Origin: Boseongicola sp. SB0662_bin_57
GTDB lineage: Bacteria; Pseudomonadota; Alphaproteobacteria; Rhodobacterales; Rhodobacteraceae
Assembly (NCBI GenBank): GCA_009839535.1
Contig: VXPN01000495.1
Span: 1-14,950 of the forward strand
Reading direction: 5' to 3'
Length of the DNA stretch: 14,950 nucleotides
Shown here piece by piece: positions 1-7,833 of the stretch (position 1 is its first letter; each line of letters starts with the position of its first letter). Position numbers and translations under genes: made by a program. The notes beneath the pieces are model-generated. The model searched no databases. It was not told where the DNA came from and saw only the letters and a program-made list of their open reading frames with translations.

Positions 1-275
1 CGGATCAGGCCGAGGACGTCGCGGGCCTGGCTGTCGAGAAGATCCAGGTCAAGATAGGTGCCTGACAACCGCCGAGTCTTGTTCTCCAGCGCTGAGACTT
101 CCCTCGTCAACCGGTCACGTTCGCCTTCGAGCGCGATGAGCTCGGCCTCGATCTGCAGTCGGCGAAACAGGCCGAAATCTCCCTGCACGCTGGCAAACAT
201 GAAATAGGAAGCAAGCAGGAACATGACCGTGAAATAGACGAAATCGCAGACGCCGGTTCTCATGCTGGTACGCAT
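1..275 (-). CDS. FtsB/DivIC-like septum formation initiator, 3' end cut by window
   Basis: Small bitopic cell-division protein. In this family the protein sits in the inner membrane and uses a periplasmic coiled coil to join the FtsB/FtsL/FtsQ-type divisome scaffold. The visible 91 residues show a short N-terminus, one membrane span (about 13-30), a heptad-like Glu/Leu/Arg-rich coiled coil (about 37-70) and the motif DLDLLDSQARDVLGLIR (about 76-92), which is typical of the alphaproteobacterial version. The GDFGLF just after the span also fits. The start is ATG at 275, with AGAGG about 6 bases upstream; an in-frame ATG at 263 has no ribosome site. The C-terminus lies outside the window. In alphaproteobacteria this gene normally lies between enolase and pyruvate dehydrogenase genes, so it marks ordinary chromosome and the left border of the RiPP cluster. 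Family call by motif; exact orthology is inferred. Confidence 0.85.
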   Translation of the reverse strand, partial: MRTSMRTGVCDFVYFTVMFLLASYFMFASVQGDFGLFRRLQIEAELIALEGERDRLTREVSALENKTRRLSGTYLDLDLLDSQARDVLGLI

Positions 276-295
276 CACTGCCTCTTTGCTGCCAT

Positions 296-366
296 CTTCG
301 TGGCGCTTTCGTTCAGTCTGGCGTATTTGGTGCGTGATCGCAAAGAGTATTTTTTGCGCCACGAAG
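296..366. repeat. 11-bp perfect inverted repeat upstream of the ftsB-like gene
   Basis: CTTCGTGGCGC at 296-306 is the exact reverse complement of GCGCCACGAAG at 356-366, with a 49-base spacer. The spacer contains a smaller GCAAA...TTTGC pairing ending in a run of six T. The repeat starts 21 bases upstream of the ftsB-like start codon, so on the minus strand it could fold in the 5' leader RNA. On the plus strand the T run follows the inner pairing but lies before the right arm. It could be an attenuator-like structure, a regulator site or the scar of a small inserted element. The sequence alone does not decide. Confidence 0.45.
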
Positions 367-493
367 CCGGCTCCGGCGCGTTGCTTGGGGCAGGACGACC
401 GGACCTCTCATGCACGTCGGACCGCCAGGTTCATGAATCGGCGGCCCAACCCAGCATCGCATCGTCGAGATGCCCGTAACGGTTCCGGACAAG

Positions 494-522
494 ACCTCTT
501 AAAACTTCTTCCCAGTTATGAT
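494..522 (+). promoter_or_regulatory. Candidate sigma-70-like promoter for the RiPP train
   Basis: TATGAT at 517-522 is a good -10 hexamer in the only AT-rich patch before the first gene, 38 bases upstream of the GTG at 561. The matching -35 (around 494-500, ACCTCTT) is poor, so the promoter would be weak or activator-dependent. The evidence is only the hexamer and its position. Confidence 0.25.
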
Positions 523-560
523 ACACTTACCTGATTTCAAGAAGGAGGTCGCGTGCGGCC

Positions 561-1106
561 GTGTTCAACAATCCATTTGGCTCATTTCAGGACTCCGTTG
601 CGGCAGCAAAGGAGGAACGTGAACAACTCGACCGGCTGCTGACAGTTTCCACGCCGCGCGAACGCATGCTCGTCGCCGCGATTGGTGTCTTGTCCGTGCT
701 GCTCGCCGCATGGCTTTTCCTCGGGGACGTGGCCCGCAATGCCACGGTGGACGCCGTACTCGTCGAGTCCGGCCAAGACCTGCACACGGCGACCCGTTCG
801 ATTCATGCACTCGCCTGGATCGACAAGGACGTGGAATCTCTGGTCAGGGCCGGGCTGCCGGCGGTCGTCAGGCTGACTGGCCCGGACGGAGAGTTGGAAA
901 CCTTTGGGGGAGAGATCGCGGAAATCTCAGCAGAACCGGTGTCCGGGCGGTTGGCGGATTTTGCGTTGATGGCGCCGATTGCCGTGCACCACGTCGAAGT
1001 CGCGCTCGGCAACAACTTGGAAGTCGAGGTCCGTGCGGGCACGAAGTGCGAGATCGTCATCGAGCTCGGCAGGCATTCGCCAATTTCGCTCCTGCGCATG
1101 AGGTAG
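561..1106 (+). CDS. Short HlyD-like adaptor of an NHLP-type peptide exporter
   Basis: Predicted membrane-fusion (periplasmic adaptor) subunit for the ABC exporters encoded directly downstream. The N-terminus carries the phrase EQLDRLLTVSTPRE (about 21-34), then one membrane span (about 36-54). This matches the start of NHLP/NHLM-type HlyD adaptors, which read roughly 'SPEQLDQL..VTSPR' before the span. The rest is beta-rich, and the final residues (GTKCEIVIELGRHSPISLL) match the usual C-terminal beta-barrel end. At 181 residues it is less than half the normal adaptor length: the long alpha-helical hairpin and the lipoyl halves are absent. The start is GTG at 561, with AGGAGG at 543-548, 12 bases away, which is rather long. 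The next gene begins within 8 bases of the stop, so the two are probably cotranscribed. Adaptor assignment is by N-terminal and C-terminal motifs and by context. Confidence 0.7.
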   Translation: MFNNPFGSFQDSVAAAKEEREQLDRLLTVSTPRERMLVAAIGVLSVLLAAWLFLGDVARNATVDAVLVESGQDLHTATRSIHALAWIDKDVESLVRAGLPAVVRLTGPDGELETFGGEIAEISAEPVSGRLADFALMAPIAVHHVEVALGNNLEVEVRAGTKCEIVIELGRHSPISLLRMR

Positions 1107-1113
1107 ATTGCAG

Positions 1114-3324
1114 ATGCAGCTGCGCACCTCACGTGGGACCGAGGACAGACCCGCCTCCAATCCCGAGAGTCGAAGCGTGCGGACGCCGATTCTCCTGCAG
1201 ATGCACGCCTCGGAATGTGGTGCGGCGTGTCTCGGCAGCATACTGGCCTACTTCGGCAAATGGGTGCCGCTGACCGAATTGCGCGAACGATGCGAGGTGA
1301 GCCGAGACGGCAGCAGCGCCGCCAGCATCTTGCGCGCCTCTAGGCACTACGGTCTTGAATGCAGCGGGCTGAGCGTGCACGCGGACCAGCTGAAGAAGTT
1401 GCAGTTGCCCCTGATCCTGTTTTGGCAATTCAGCCATTTCGTTGTTCTCGAGGGACATGACGGCAGCAGCTTCCATCTGAACGACCCGTCCACCGGGCGA
1501 CGCAGACTGTCCGCTGACGAGTTCAACAAGGGCTACAGTGGAATTGCGCTTCAATTCAGTTGCGGTCCAGGCTTCAGTCCGGGCGGTGCGCGGCCAGACC
1601 TGTTCAGGCAACTGGGCGCACTTCTCGCAGGCACCTGGAGTGCGCTCGCTGGAGCGGTTGCATGCGGACTCTTGCTTACCCTGTTGGCGCTCATCATTCC
1701 CGCGTCGCTCGCTGCCTTTGTGGACGATGTGCTGGAAGACCATGGACCGTGGGGCGCGATTGTGGCTGCGATGCTTGGCGGCGGCGTACTGGTGTACGTC
1801 CTGACCCTGCTCAGGCACAGGTTTCTCAAACGGCTCGCGGTTCGGGTGTCGGTAGCGGGCTACAGCCGTGGACTGACGCGGCTGCTTCGGCTGCCAATCG
1901 AGTTCTTTGAGCACAGGCTGGCGGGCGACGTGACCGATCGGGTCTCTTCCATCGACCGGGTTGCAAGTAACCTGACTGATCAGTTTCTGGTGCGTGTTGT
2001 TGAAATGGCAATGAGCGCGGTGCTGCTTGCTGCAATGCTGGTCCTTGATCTTCGCCTCGCGTTGATTGTCGTGCTCTTGGCCCTGTTGCACGGAATCCTG
2101 GCTCATGTCCTCAACGGGCCCCGAACCGTACGATTCCAGGCGATGAGGCGAGAGCAGGGCCTGCTGATCGGCTACGGCATGCAGATGCTGACCCACGCGG
2201 ACAACCTGCGCATGACAGGAGCGGATGACAGGCTCTTTTCGCGCTGGGCCGGTCAGCAGGCGCGCGAATTGCAGGCACGGCAAAGCTGCGCCGAACTTGG
2301 AGCCGTCAACTCCGCGTTGCCGGTCCTGATTGCCGGGCTTCGCGGCGCAGCGATTCTGGGCATCGGGGGCAGCCTGGTCTTGGCGGGAGACCTGTCGCTG
2401 GGGACGCTGGTTGGATTCTACATCCTGGCCGAGATGTTCCTGATGCCCGTGGGGCGCTTTATGGAGTTTGCCGACAAGCGCCAGGCGCTTGAGACCGACC
2501 TGCAACGTCTCGACGACATCTACGAAACTGCGGAAGCCCCCACCTTCGCCCGCCGGGATCCGGACTCGGACACGATTCCAACGTTCAATGGGCGGCTCCA
2601 GCTGGCGGGCCGGCTCGAATTGCGAAACGTCACATTCGGCTTCAGCAAGAGCCGACCGCCCCTGATCAAGGATTTCAGCCTCACGATCAGCCCGGGACAG
2701 CGTGTCGCCGTGGTCGGTCCCAGCGGATCCGGCAAGTCGACCTTGGCACGCCTGATAGCGGGCGTCTATCAGCCTTGGTCAGGCGACATCCTGTTCGATG
2801 GCCATCCCAGGGCGGAGATTCCCGAGGAAGTGCTTCGGCAGTCCATATCGATGGTGGATCAGGAGGTCGTGCTCTTTTCCGCATCCGTGCGCGACAACAT
2901 CACCTTGTGGAACCCGGCCGTGCCTGACGAAGCCATTTTCGCTGCCGCCCGCGATGCCCGGATCCATGACGAGATCCTGCTGAGGCCGGACGGGTATGCG
3001 ACCCTCGTTGAAGAGGCCGGAGCGAATTTCAGTGGCGGCCAGCGCCAGCGGCTGGAAATCGCCCGTGCGCTGGTAGGCAACCCTACAATGCTCCTTCTGG
3101 ACGAGGCGACCAGCGCGCTTGACGCCTCGACGGAACAGTACGTGGATGATGCCCTTCGTCGGCGCGGCGTCACCTGCCTGATCGTGGCACACCGGCTGAG
3201 CACGGTGCGCGACTGCGACGAGATTGTTGTTCTGGAAAGAGGCATCGAAGTGCAGCGAGGCACGCATGACCAGCTGCTCGCGGATCGTGACGGCACGTAT
3301 TGCAAACTTGCAAAGTCGGGCTGA
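1114..3324 (+). CDS. C39 peptidase-containing ABC exporter of NHLP type (PCAT)
   Basis: Cuts the leader from the modified peptide on the cytoplasmic face and exports the core. Domain order over 736 residues: C39 cysteine peptidase (about 15-145), six-span transmembrane domain (about 165-440), nucleotide-binding domain (about 495-735). The peptidase triad is complete: Cys35 in SECGAACL, His108 in FSHFVVLEGH, Asp124 in LNDPSTG. In the ATPase, Walker A is GPSGSGKST (535-543), the signature is FSGGQRQR (639-646), Walker B is LLLDEAT (660-666) and the switch His is 693, so it should be active. The ATG at 1114 is preferred, with GAGG at 1100-1103; an in-frame TTG at 1108 would add two residues. Its stop overlaps the start of the next gene (TGATG), indicating translational coupling. 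Its likely substrate is the Ala-Gly-ending leader encoded at 14191-14442. Confidence 0.93.
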   Translation: MQLRTSRGTEDRPASNPESRSVRTPILLQMHASECGAACLGSILAYFGKWVPLTELRERCEVSRDGSSAASILRASRHYGLECSGLSVHADQLKKLQLPLILFWQFSHFVVLEGHDGSSFHLNDPSTGRRRLSADEFNKGYSGIALQFSCGPGFSPGGARPDLFRQLGALLAGTWSALAGAVACGLLLTLLALIIPASLAAFVDDVLEDHGPWGAIVAAMLGGGVLVYVLTLLRHRFLKRLAVRVSVAGYSRGLTRLLRLPIEFFEHRLAGDVTDRVSSIDRVASNLTDQFLVRVVEMAMSAVLLAAMLVLDLRLALIVVLLALLHGILAHVLNGPRTVRFQAMRREQGLLIGYGMQMLTHADNLRMTGADDRLFSRWAGQQARELQARQSCAELGAVNSALPVLIAGLRGAAILGIGGSLVLAGDLSLGTLVGFYILAEMFLMPVGRFMEFADKRQALETDLQRLDDIYETAEAPTFARRDPDSDTIPTFNGRLQLAGRLELRNVTFGFSKSRPPLIKDFSLTISPGQRVAVVGPSGSGKSTLARLIAGVYQPWSGDILFDGHPRAEIPEEVLRQSISMVDQEVVLFSASVRDNITLWNPAVPDEAIFAAARDARIHDEILLRPDGYATLVEEAGANFSGGQRQRLEIARALVGNPTMLLLDEATSALDASTEQYVDDALRRRGVTCLIVAHRLSTVRDCDEIVVLERGIEVQRGTHDQLLADRDGTYCKLAKSG

Positions 3325-6263
3325 TGCAGGATACGGACCGAAAATACGTGACCATTTCGGAGCTTGCCGCTCGTTCGGGTGTGTCCGTGCCCTGCGCGGG
3401 CAACCTTCCGGTGAAACTCGACGATCCGGACAGCGTCTGGTTCATTGACCGGGGCTCGGTCAACCTGTTCCTGATTGAGGTCGAGGACGGGGTGGAGACG
3501 GCTGCACCGCAACATCTTCTGAGCCGCGAATCAGGCTGGCTGCTTCCCGGTGTCGCGCCCGACGAGCCGCGCGACGGCAAAGGCACCACGCTCAGCCTGA
3601 TGGCCAAGGGGTCGCCCGGCACCAATCTGCGACGCTTGCCGGCATCCATGCTGTCAGAGGTCCACCCGTCGGAACTCGCGGGCCAGATCGATACGTGGCT
3701 GACGGCCATTACCGACACGCTTTCGCGATTTGCGGGCCGCATTCCGCGACCGACCGCCATCGCCGAATCCGGACGGCGCCAGACTTTCGCCGCGGGCACG
3801 CTGTCGGTGCGGCGCGGCGTGGTGTGGGTGTCCGCACCGTCGCATGGTGCAGGCCTGTACATGGACATCGTCGACCGGGCGGAGGTCGACGACGCGAACG
3901 GGACAGGCGAAGCGGTCGTTCCGCTGACGCGGAGCAGCTGGTTCACCATGGTCGACGAGACAACGTTGTCGGGCGAATCGTCGGAGGCGCTGGCGCATCG
4001 CGGCAGGTTGCTGCAGGCGCTCGCCACGTTCCACAAGGTTGCCTTCGTTCTGGAACGCGTCAATCGCAGGCTCGCGGTGGTTGATGACGCGAATCTCGAG
4101 CGTGCGATGACAAAGAGCCGGCGTACGGCCGAAAGTGCAGCCCGGCAGAGGCTCTTCAATATCTATGACCAACCGGTGGGTCGGGATGCCGGAGCCGAGG
4201 ACACGGCACTCGCGGATGCACTTCAAGTCATCGGCCGTCACGAGGGAATCGACTTCAAGGTTCCGGTGCGTCGGGAGCCGTCCGCCTCTCCCGTCGGCCT
4301 ACTGGACATCCTTGATGCATCAGGCGCGCGCGCGCGTCGCGTGCGGTTGAGGCAGGAGGACAAGTGGTGGCGCGGCGACAGCAACGCGTTGCTGGCATTC
4401 CGCGCCGAGGACGGCGAGCCCGTGGCGCTGCTGCCGGGCCTGTTCGGAAACTACCGGCAGATCGATCCGGCCAGCAAGCGTGGCGTCCGGGTAACTGCAG
4501 GTCGTGCCGATGCGTTGATGGACGAAGCCTGGATGTTCTACTGTCCGTTGCCACCGGAGAGCGTGAGGCCTGCGGACCTGCTGTCCATCGCTCTGCATGG
4601 ATCGGGCGCTGACCTGGTGCGGCTCGTGATTGCTGGACTTCCCGGAGGGCTGATCAAGCTGCTGCCGGCGCTTGCGCTCGGATTTGTCGCGACCGAGGTC
4701 GCGGCAGGCGGAAGTTCCAGGTCCTTCCTTGCCGTGGCCGTTGCACTTGCGATTGTCGGCGTGATGGGCGCCTTGCTGCATGTGCTCCAAGGCACAGCAA
4801 TGATGCGGCTTGAGGGCCGTTCGGCGTCGCGCGTCGAGGCCGCTTTCTGGGACCGCCTGATGCGTCTCCCGCCAAGGGTCCTGCACCGGCGCCCGGCCGG
4901 CGATCTGGCGACTTCGGGAATGACGTTCCAGAACCTGCGTGACGGTGTCCAGGAAGTCGTTGCTGACAGCGTGCTTTCGGTCGTCTTTCTGCTGCCCGTT
5001 CTGGGCCTGGTCTTCTTTTACGATGCCACGCTCGGGCTGATCGCTCTTGCCTTCAGTCTTGCTTCGCTGGCATGCACGCTGGTTCTCGGGTTGTGCCAAG
5101 TCTCGCCATACGGGCATGCAATCCGCGCAACACGTCGCGTCGCAGGCCGGCTGTTCCAGATCGTGGGTGGCATCGCCAAGCTGCGCGTGGAGGCGGCGGA
5201 GGGATCGGCGTACGCGATCTGGGCGCGGGATTACCGCGAACAGAAGCAGGCGGAACTCAAGCTGAATTCACTGGAGGGGCATTCGCATGCGTTTGGGGCC
5301 GCGCTCCCTTTTTTCGCCGGTGGAGTCCTCCTGCTAGCGGTGGCGATGGGCGACCGAAGCGTCGGGGTGAGCGAGTTTCTGGTCGTCTACCTCGTATTCA
5401 TCACCTTCCAGTCGGCGATTGCCCGGCTCGGCGAGTCGCTTGGCGCCGTTGCCGCGACCTTGCCTGCGTTCGAGCAGATGCGTCCGCTGCTCGCGGCAGT
5501 GCCCAAGGCCGAAGTTGAAGGCGAGCCGGTAGAGTTCCTGGGCGGCGACATACTGTTCGACCGCGTTTCCTTCCGGTACGACGCCGACGGGCCCTTGATT
5601 CTCGACGATGTCTCAATTCATGCCCGCCCGGGCGAGTTTGTCGCGATTGCTGGCGCTTCGGGGTCCGGCAAGAGCACGTTGTTCCGTCTCGCGCTCGGAA
5701 TCGATCAGCCAGTTGCCGGGGCCGTGTACTACGATGGGCGTGACTTGAGGCACCTGAACCTGAAGCAGTTGCGCCGACAGATTGGAGCGGTGCCGCAATC
5801 GATCGGGCTCTATCCCAATGATCTTTGGGACAATCTGGTCAGTCACCGCGAAGATGTGGCGGTCGAGGACGTGTGGAAGGCGATCCGGACCGCGGAGGTC
5901 GAAGACGAGATCCGGGGCATGCCGATGGGATTGATGACCATGGTGGGGACCAGCAGTTCCGGTTTGTCAGGCGGCGAGAGCCAGCGCGTCACGATCGCCC
6001 GCTCGGTGATCGAAAGCCCGCGAATCATGCTGTTTGACGAGGCAACCAACTGGCTGGACAACGAAAGCCAGGCCAGCGTGATGCAGAACCTCGCCGCGCT
6101 GACGTCCACGCGGCTGGTCATCGCCCACCGGCTGTCCACGCTGGAACGGGCCGACTGCATCTACGTCCTGCAGGCGGGCAAGGTCGTGCAAAAGGGCTCG
6201 TTCGGCGAGCTCATGGAGATCGACGGGGTGTTCAGGGGGTTGGTCCTGCGGCAGATCCCGTGA
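3324..6263 (+). CDS. NHLP-type ABC exporter permease/ATPase, second subunit
   Basis: Large ABC half-transporter (979 residues) of the kind paired with C39 exporters in NHLP clusters. The N-terminal ~420 residues form a soluble extension without peptidase residues. It begins with a phrase resembling a regulatory beta-barrel (VWFIDRGSVNLFLIEV) and has long charged helices around 230-290. A transmembrane domain follows (about 430-700; clear spans near 450 and 550-580), then an ATPase domain with Walker A GASGSGKST (777-785), signature LSGGESQR (881-888), Walker B IMLFDEAT (901-908) and His935. The D-loop reads NWLD instead of the usual SALD. The ATG at 3324 overlaps the previous stop as TGATG; an in-frame TTG at 3300 lies inside the upstream gene and is rejected. 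It most likely pairs with the C39 exporter as a heterodimer or assists it. That pairing is inferred from coupling and family habit. Confidence 0.88.
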   Translation: MQDTDRKYVTISELAARSGVSVPCAGNLPVKLDDPDSVWFIDRGSVNLFLIEVEDGVETAAPQHLLSRESGWLLPGVAPDEPRDGKGTTLSLMAKGSPGTNLRRLPASMLSEVHPSELAGQIDTWLTAITDTLSRFAGRIPRPTAIAESGRRQTFAAGTLSVRRGVVWVSAPSHGAGLYMDIVDRAEVDDANGTGEAVVPLTRSSWFTMVDETTLSGESSEALAHRGRLLQALATFHKVAFVLERVNRRLAVVDDANLERAMTKSRRTAESAARQRLFNIYDQPVGRDAGAEDTALADALQVIGRHEGIDFKVPVRREPSASPVGLLDILDASGARARRVRLRQEDKWWRGDSNALLAFRAEDGEPVALLPGLFGNYRQIDPASKRGVRVTAGRADALMDEAWMFYCPLPPESVRPADLLSIALHGSGADLVRLVIAGLPGGLIKLLPALALGFVATEVAAGGSSRSFLAVAVALAIVGVMGALLHVLQGTAMMRLEGRSASRVEAAFWDRLMRLPPRVLHRRPAGDLATSGMTFQNLRDGVQEVVADSVLSVVFLLPVLGLVFFYDATLGLIALAFSLASLACTLVLGLCQVSPYGHAIRATRRVAGRLFQIVGGIAKLRVEAAEGSAYAIWARDYREQKQAELKLNSLEGHSHAFGAALPFFAGGVLLLAVAMGDRSVGVSEFLVVYLVFITFQSAIARLGESLGAVAATLPAFEQMRPLLAAVPKAEVEGEPVEFLGGDILFDRVSFRYDADGPLILDDVSIHARPGEFVAIAGASGSGKSTLFRLALGIDQPVAGAVYYDGRDLRHLNLKQLRRQIGAVPQSIGLYPNDLWDNLVSHREDVAVEDVWKAIRTAEVEDEIRGMPMGLMTMVGTSSSGLSGGESQRVTIARSVIESPRIMLFDEATNWLDNESQASVMQNLAALTSTRLVIAHRLSTLERADCIYVLQAGKVVQKGSFGELMEIDGVFRGLVLRQIP

Positions 6264-6311
6264 TTGGAGGATGTCGGCTGATCCCCGAAGCCCAGTTGCT
6301 GAACCTCTTCA

Positions 6312-6330
6312 GCTTCGCAATTGGCGAAGC
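6312..6330 (+). other. Intercistronic hairpin after the exporter genes
   Basis: GCTTCGC (6312-6318) and GCGAAGC (6324-6330) form a perfect 7-bp stem with a 5-base AATTG loop in the 193-base gap between the second exporter gene and the cyclase-like fusion gene. No T run follows, so it is not a standard intrinsic terminator. A role in processing or partial attenuation between the transport and modification halves is possible. The rest of the gap shows only the ribosome site of the next gene and no supported gene. Confidence 0.4.
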
Positions 6331-6456
6331 AGCGGGAGGGCCCAAACGCGACAGCACGTCCCTCCGGCGCAAGACGTGGACCAGCAATGTTCGGCGGGAC
6401 GCGCCTGCGGCAGAGCGTCCTTTCTTGGACGTGACTCACGACGACGGAGGAACTCG

Positions 6457-7758
6457 ATGAAGCAACCTGTCGACGCGGCAGCTCTCCTCGCGGCGAGAGC
6501 AGAGGACGATGACGACTTTCGCGAGCGCCTTCTCGCGAAGCCCAGGGAAACCATCGAAGCGGAGCTAGGTTTCACGCTGGTTGACGGCCATGAGATCCAC
6601 GTGCACGAGGAAACCTATTCCAAGATGCATCTGGTGCTCCCGCCACGCAGCAAGCTCAGCAAGGTCGAAAGAGAGGCGGCGAAGGCCGGTGCGACTTCGC
6701 TCGAGTTCCTGCGCAAGACAATGCATGATCCCGCACCCCCGGTTCGTTCAGCAGAACCCGTTTGGAAGCGCGACGGAATTGGGGATGCCGGCGCCAACAC
6801 CCTTGCAACAGCGGGCAGGGAGAGCATCCGCAAGGGCCTGGCTTTCCTGAAGAATGCGATCGACGACACCGGTGCCTGGCGCTGCATCCGGTTCAATGTG
6901 GGCGATCCGGGCATTCCGAGGCATTTCGAAAGACCTCCGTTTGTATCCGCTCTTTGCATCCTGGCGTTGGAAAGCTCCGGCGAGGCGCTGGCGCAGGCGA
7001 TATGCGCAGCTACCCGGGCGTATCTTTCCGACACGATCGAATATCCGGGACTCTGGCGCTACTACCGCCATCTTCCGCAGGATCTCGACAGCACTGCACT
7101 CTGTTCGCTTGCCAATGGAGCCCACCCCTGGATCGCCTTGGGGCGCAACATTCCGCGGATGCTGGCGAACCGCGACGAAGAAGGCCGTTTCATGACCTGG
7201 GTGCTGGCGGACGGAGAACCCGATGTCGTGTCGAGATTCCGCATCGAGGCCGATCCAGTGGTCAACGCCAATGTCATTGCCTGTGCCGGTGACCACCCTG
7301 CGACCCGGGATGCCCAACGCTGGCTGGAGAACCTGATTCTCGAAGGACGTCTTGCCGGCTCGTCCAAATGGTATCCCGACTCGGTGTCGATCTACTATGC
7401 AGTCAGCCGTGCCATGAAACTTGCGCGACCCGCGTTGGAGGGTCTGCGCCCGACACTTGCCGACCGCATACTGGACCTGCGCGACGACCAGGGAGACTTC
7501 GGGAACGTCCTTCAGACCGCTCAGGCGGTTTCGGCGCTCCACAACATTGGAAGCCTCGACAGAATCGACCCAGTGCATTCGATGGAAGAACTCATTGGTT
7601 CGCAACATGAGGACGGCAGCTGGCCGGAAATTCTCGCATTCGGTGACCAATCGCTGAAATGGGGCGTGTTTGGACAGATCGGGCATGGCGCCGAAGCGGT
7701 GACTTCCGCATTTTGCATCGAGGCGCTGGAGCGACTTGTCGAAGCCGCGCGATCCTGA
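6457..7758 (+). CDS. NHLP leader domain fused to terpenoid-cyclase-like toroid protein
   Basis: Residues 1-78 form an NHLP leader: 20-78 align without gaps to residues 20-78 of the precursor encoded at 14191-14442 (27 identities in 59, my count), including DFR..LLA.P, ELG, VHE, HL.LPP and the final Ala-Gly. Residues ~100-433 resemble the alpha/alpha toroid of prenyltransferase/squalene-cyclase repeats, with a QW-like repeat SQHEDGSWPE (382-391) and a DDQGDFG repeat. A segment DLDSTA (209-214) recalls the class II cyclase acid motif DxDDTA, but with Ser in place of the last Asp. Length is 433 residues, shorter than full squalene-hopene cyclases. The ATG at 6457 has GGAGG six bases upstream; the longer frame from 6271 has GGAGG touching its ATG and adds Arg-rich, non-protein-like residues. 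The role is unproven: the leader may tether the enzyme to the shared machinery, or the protein may itself be a leader-bearing substrate. Confidence 0.75.
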   Translation: MKQPVDAAALLAARAEDDDDFRERLLAKPRETIEAELGFTLVDGHEIHVHEETYSKMHLVLPPRSKLSKVEREAAKAGATSLEFLRKTMHDPAPPVRSAEPVWKRDGIGDAGANTLATAGRESIRKGLAFLKNAIDDTGAWRCIRFNVGDPGIPRHFERPPFVSALCILALESSGEALAQAICAATRAYLSDTIEYPGLWRYYRHLPQDLDSTALCSLANGAHPWIALGRNIPRMLANRDEEGRFMTWVLADGEPDVVSRFRIEADPVVNANVIACAGDHPATRDAQRWLENLILEGRLAGSSKWYPDSVSIYYAVSRAMKLARPALEGLRPTLADRILDLRDDQGDFGNVLQTAQAVSALHNIGSLDRIDPVHSMEELIGSQHEDGSWPEILAFGDQSLKWGVFGQIGHGAEAVTSAFCIEALERLVEAARS

Positions 7759-7833
7759 GCGATTTGCAGGTTGGAATGCCGGATGGTAAGATTTCCGCAT
7801 GTCGTGAAATGACTGGCCGCAAGGGGATCCACC

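Larger units (their letters stand above)
276..560. other. Divergent intergenic region between the ftsB-like gene and the RiPP train
   Basis: No convincing gene is seen in these 285 bases. The region must hold the promoter for the plus-strand train and probably 5' sequence of the minus-strand ftsB-like gene. It contains an 11-bp inverted repeat (296-306 / 356-366), a short GCCGG-CT-CCGGC palindrome near 366-377, an AT-rich stretch just before the first RiPP gene (about 499-540), and a strong ribosome site AAGGAGG at 542-548. A plus-strand 90-codon frame at 262-534 has no ribosome site and unconvincing composition. Confidence 0.6.

Noticed and set aside
262..534. 90-codon plus-strand frame before the adaptor gene
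   Set aside because: It overlaps the start of the ftsB-like gene, has no ribosome site, and has an Arg-rich composition without motifs.
1129..2505. 458-codon minus-strand frame
   Set aside because: It lies antisense to the C39 exporter and its translation is low in hydrophobic order and rich in Gln/Arg/His, so it is a shadow.
3300..3323. Upstream TTG start for the second ABC exporter
   Set aside because: It lies inside the end of the preceding gene; the ATG at 3324 overlaps the stop in the common TGATG arrangement.
6271..6456. N-terminal extension of the leader-toroid gene from an ATG at 6271
   Set aside because: GGAGG directly abuts that ATG, the added 62 residues are Arg/Gln-rich and unlike the family, and the ATG at 6457 has an ideal ribosome site and aligns with the precursor's N-terminus.
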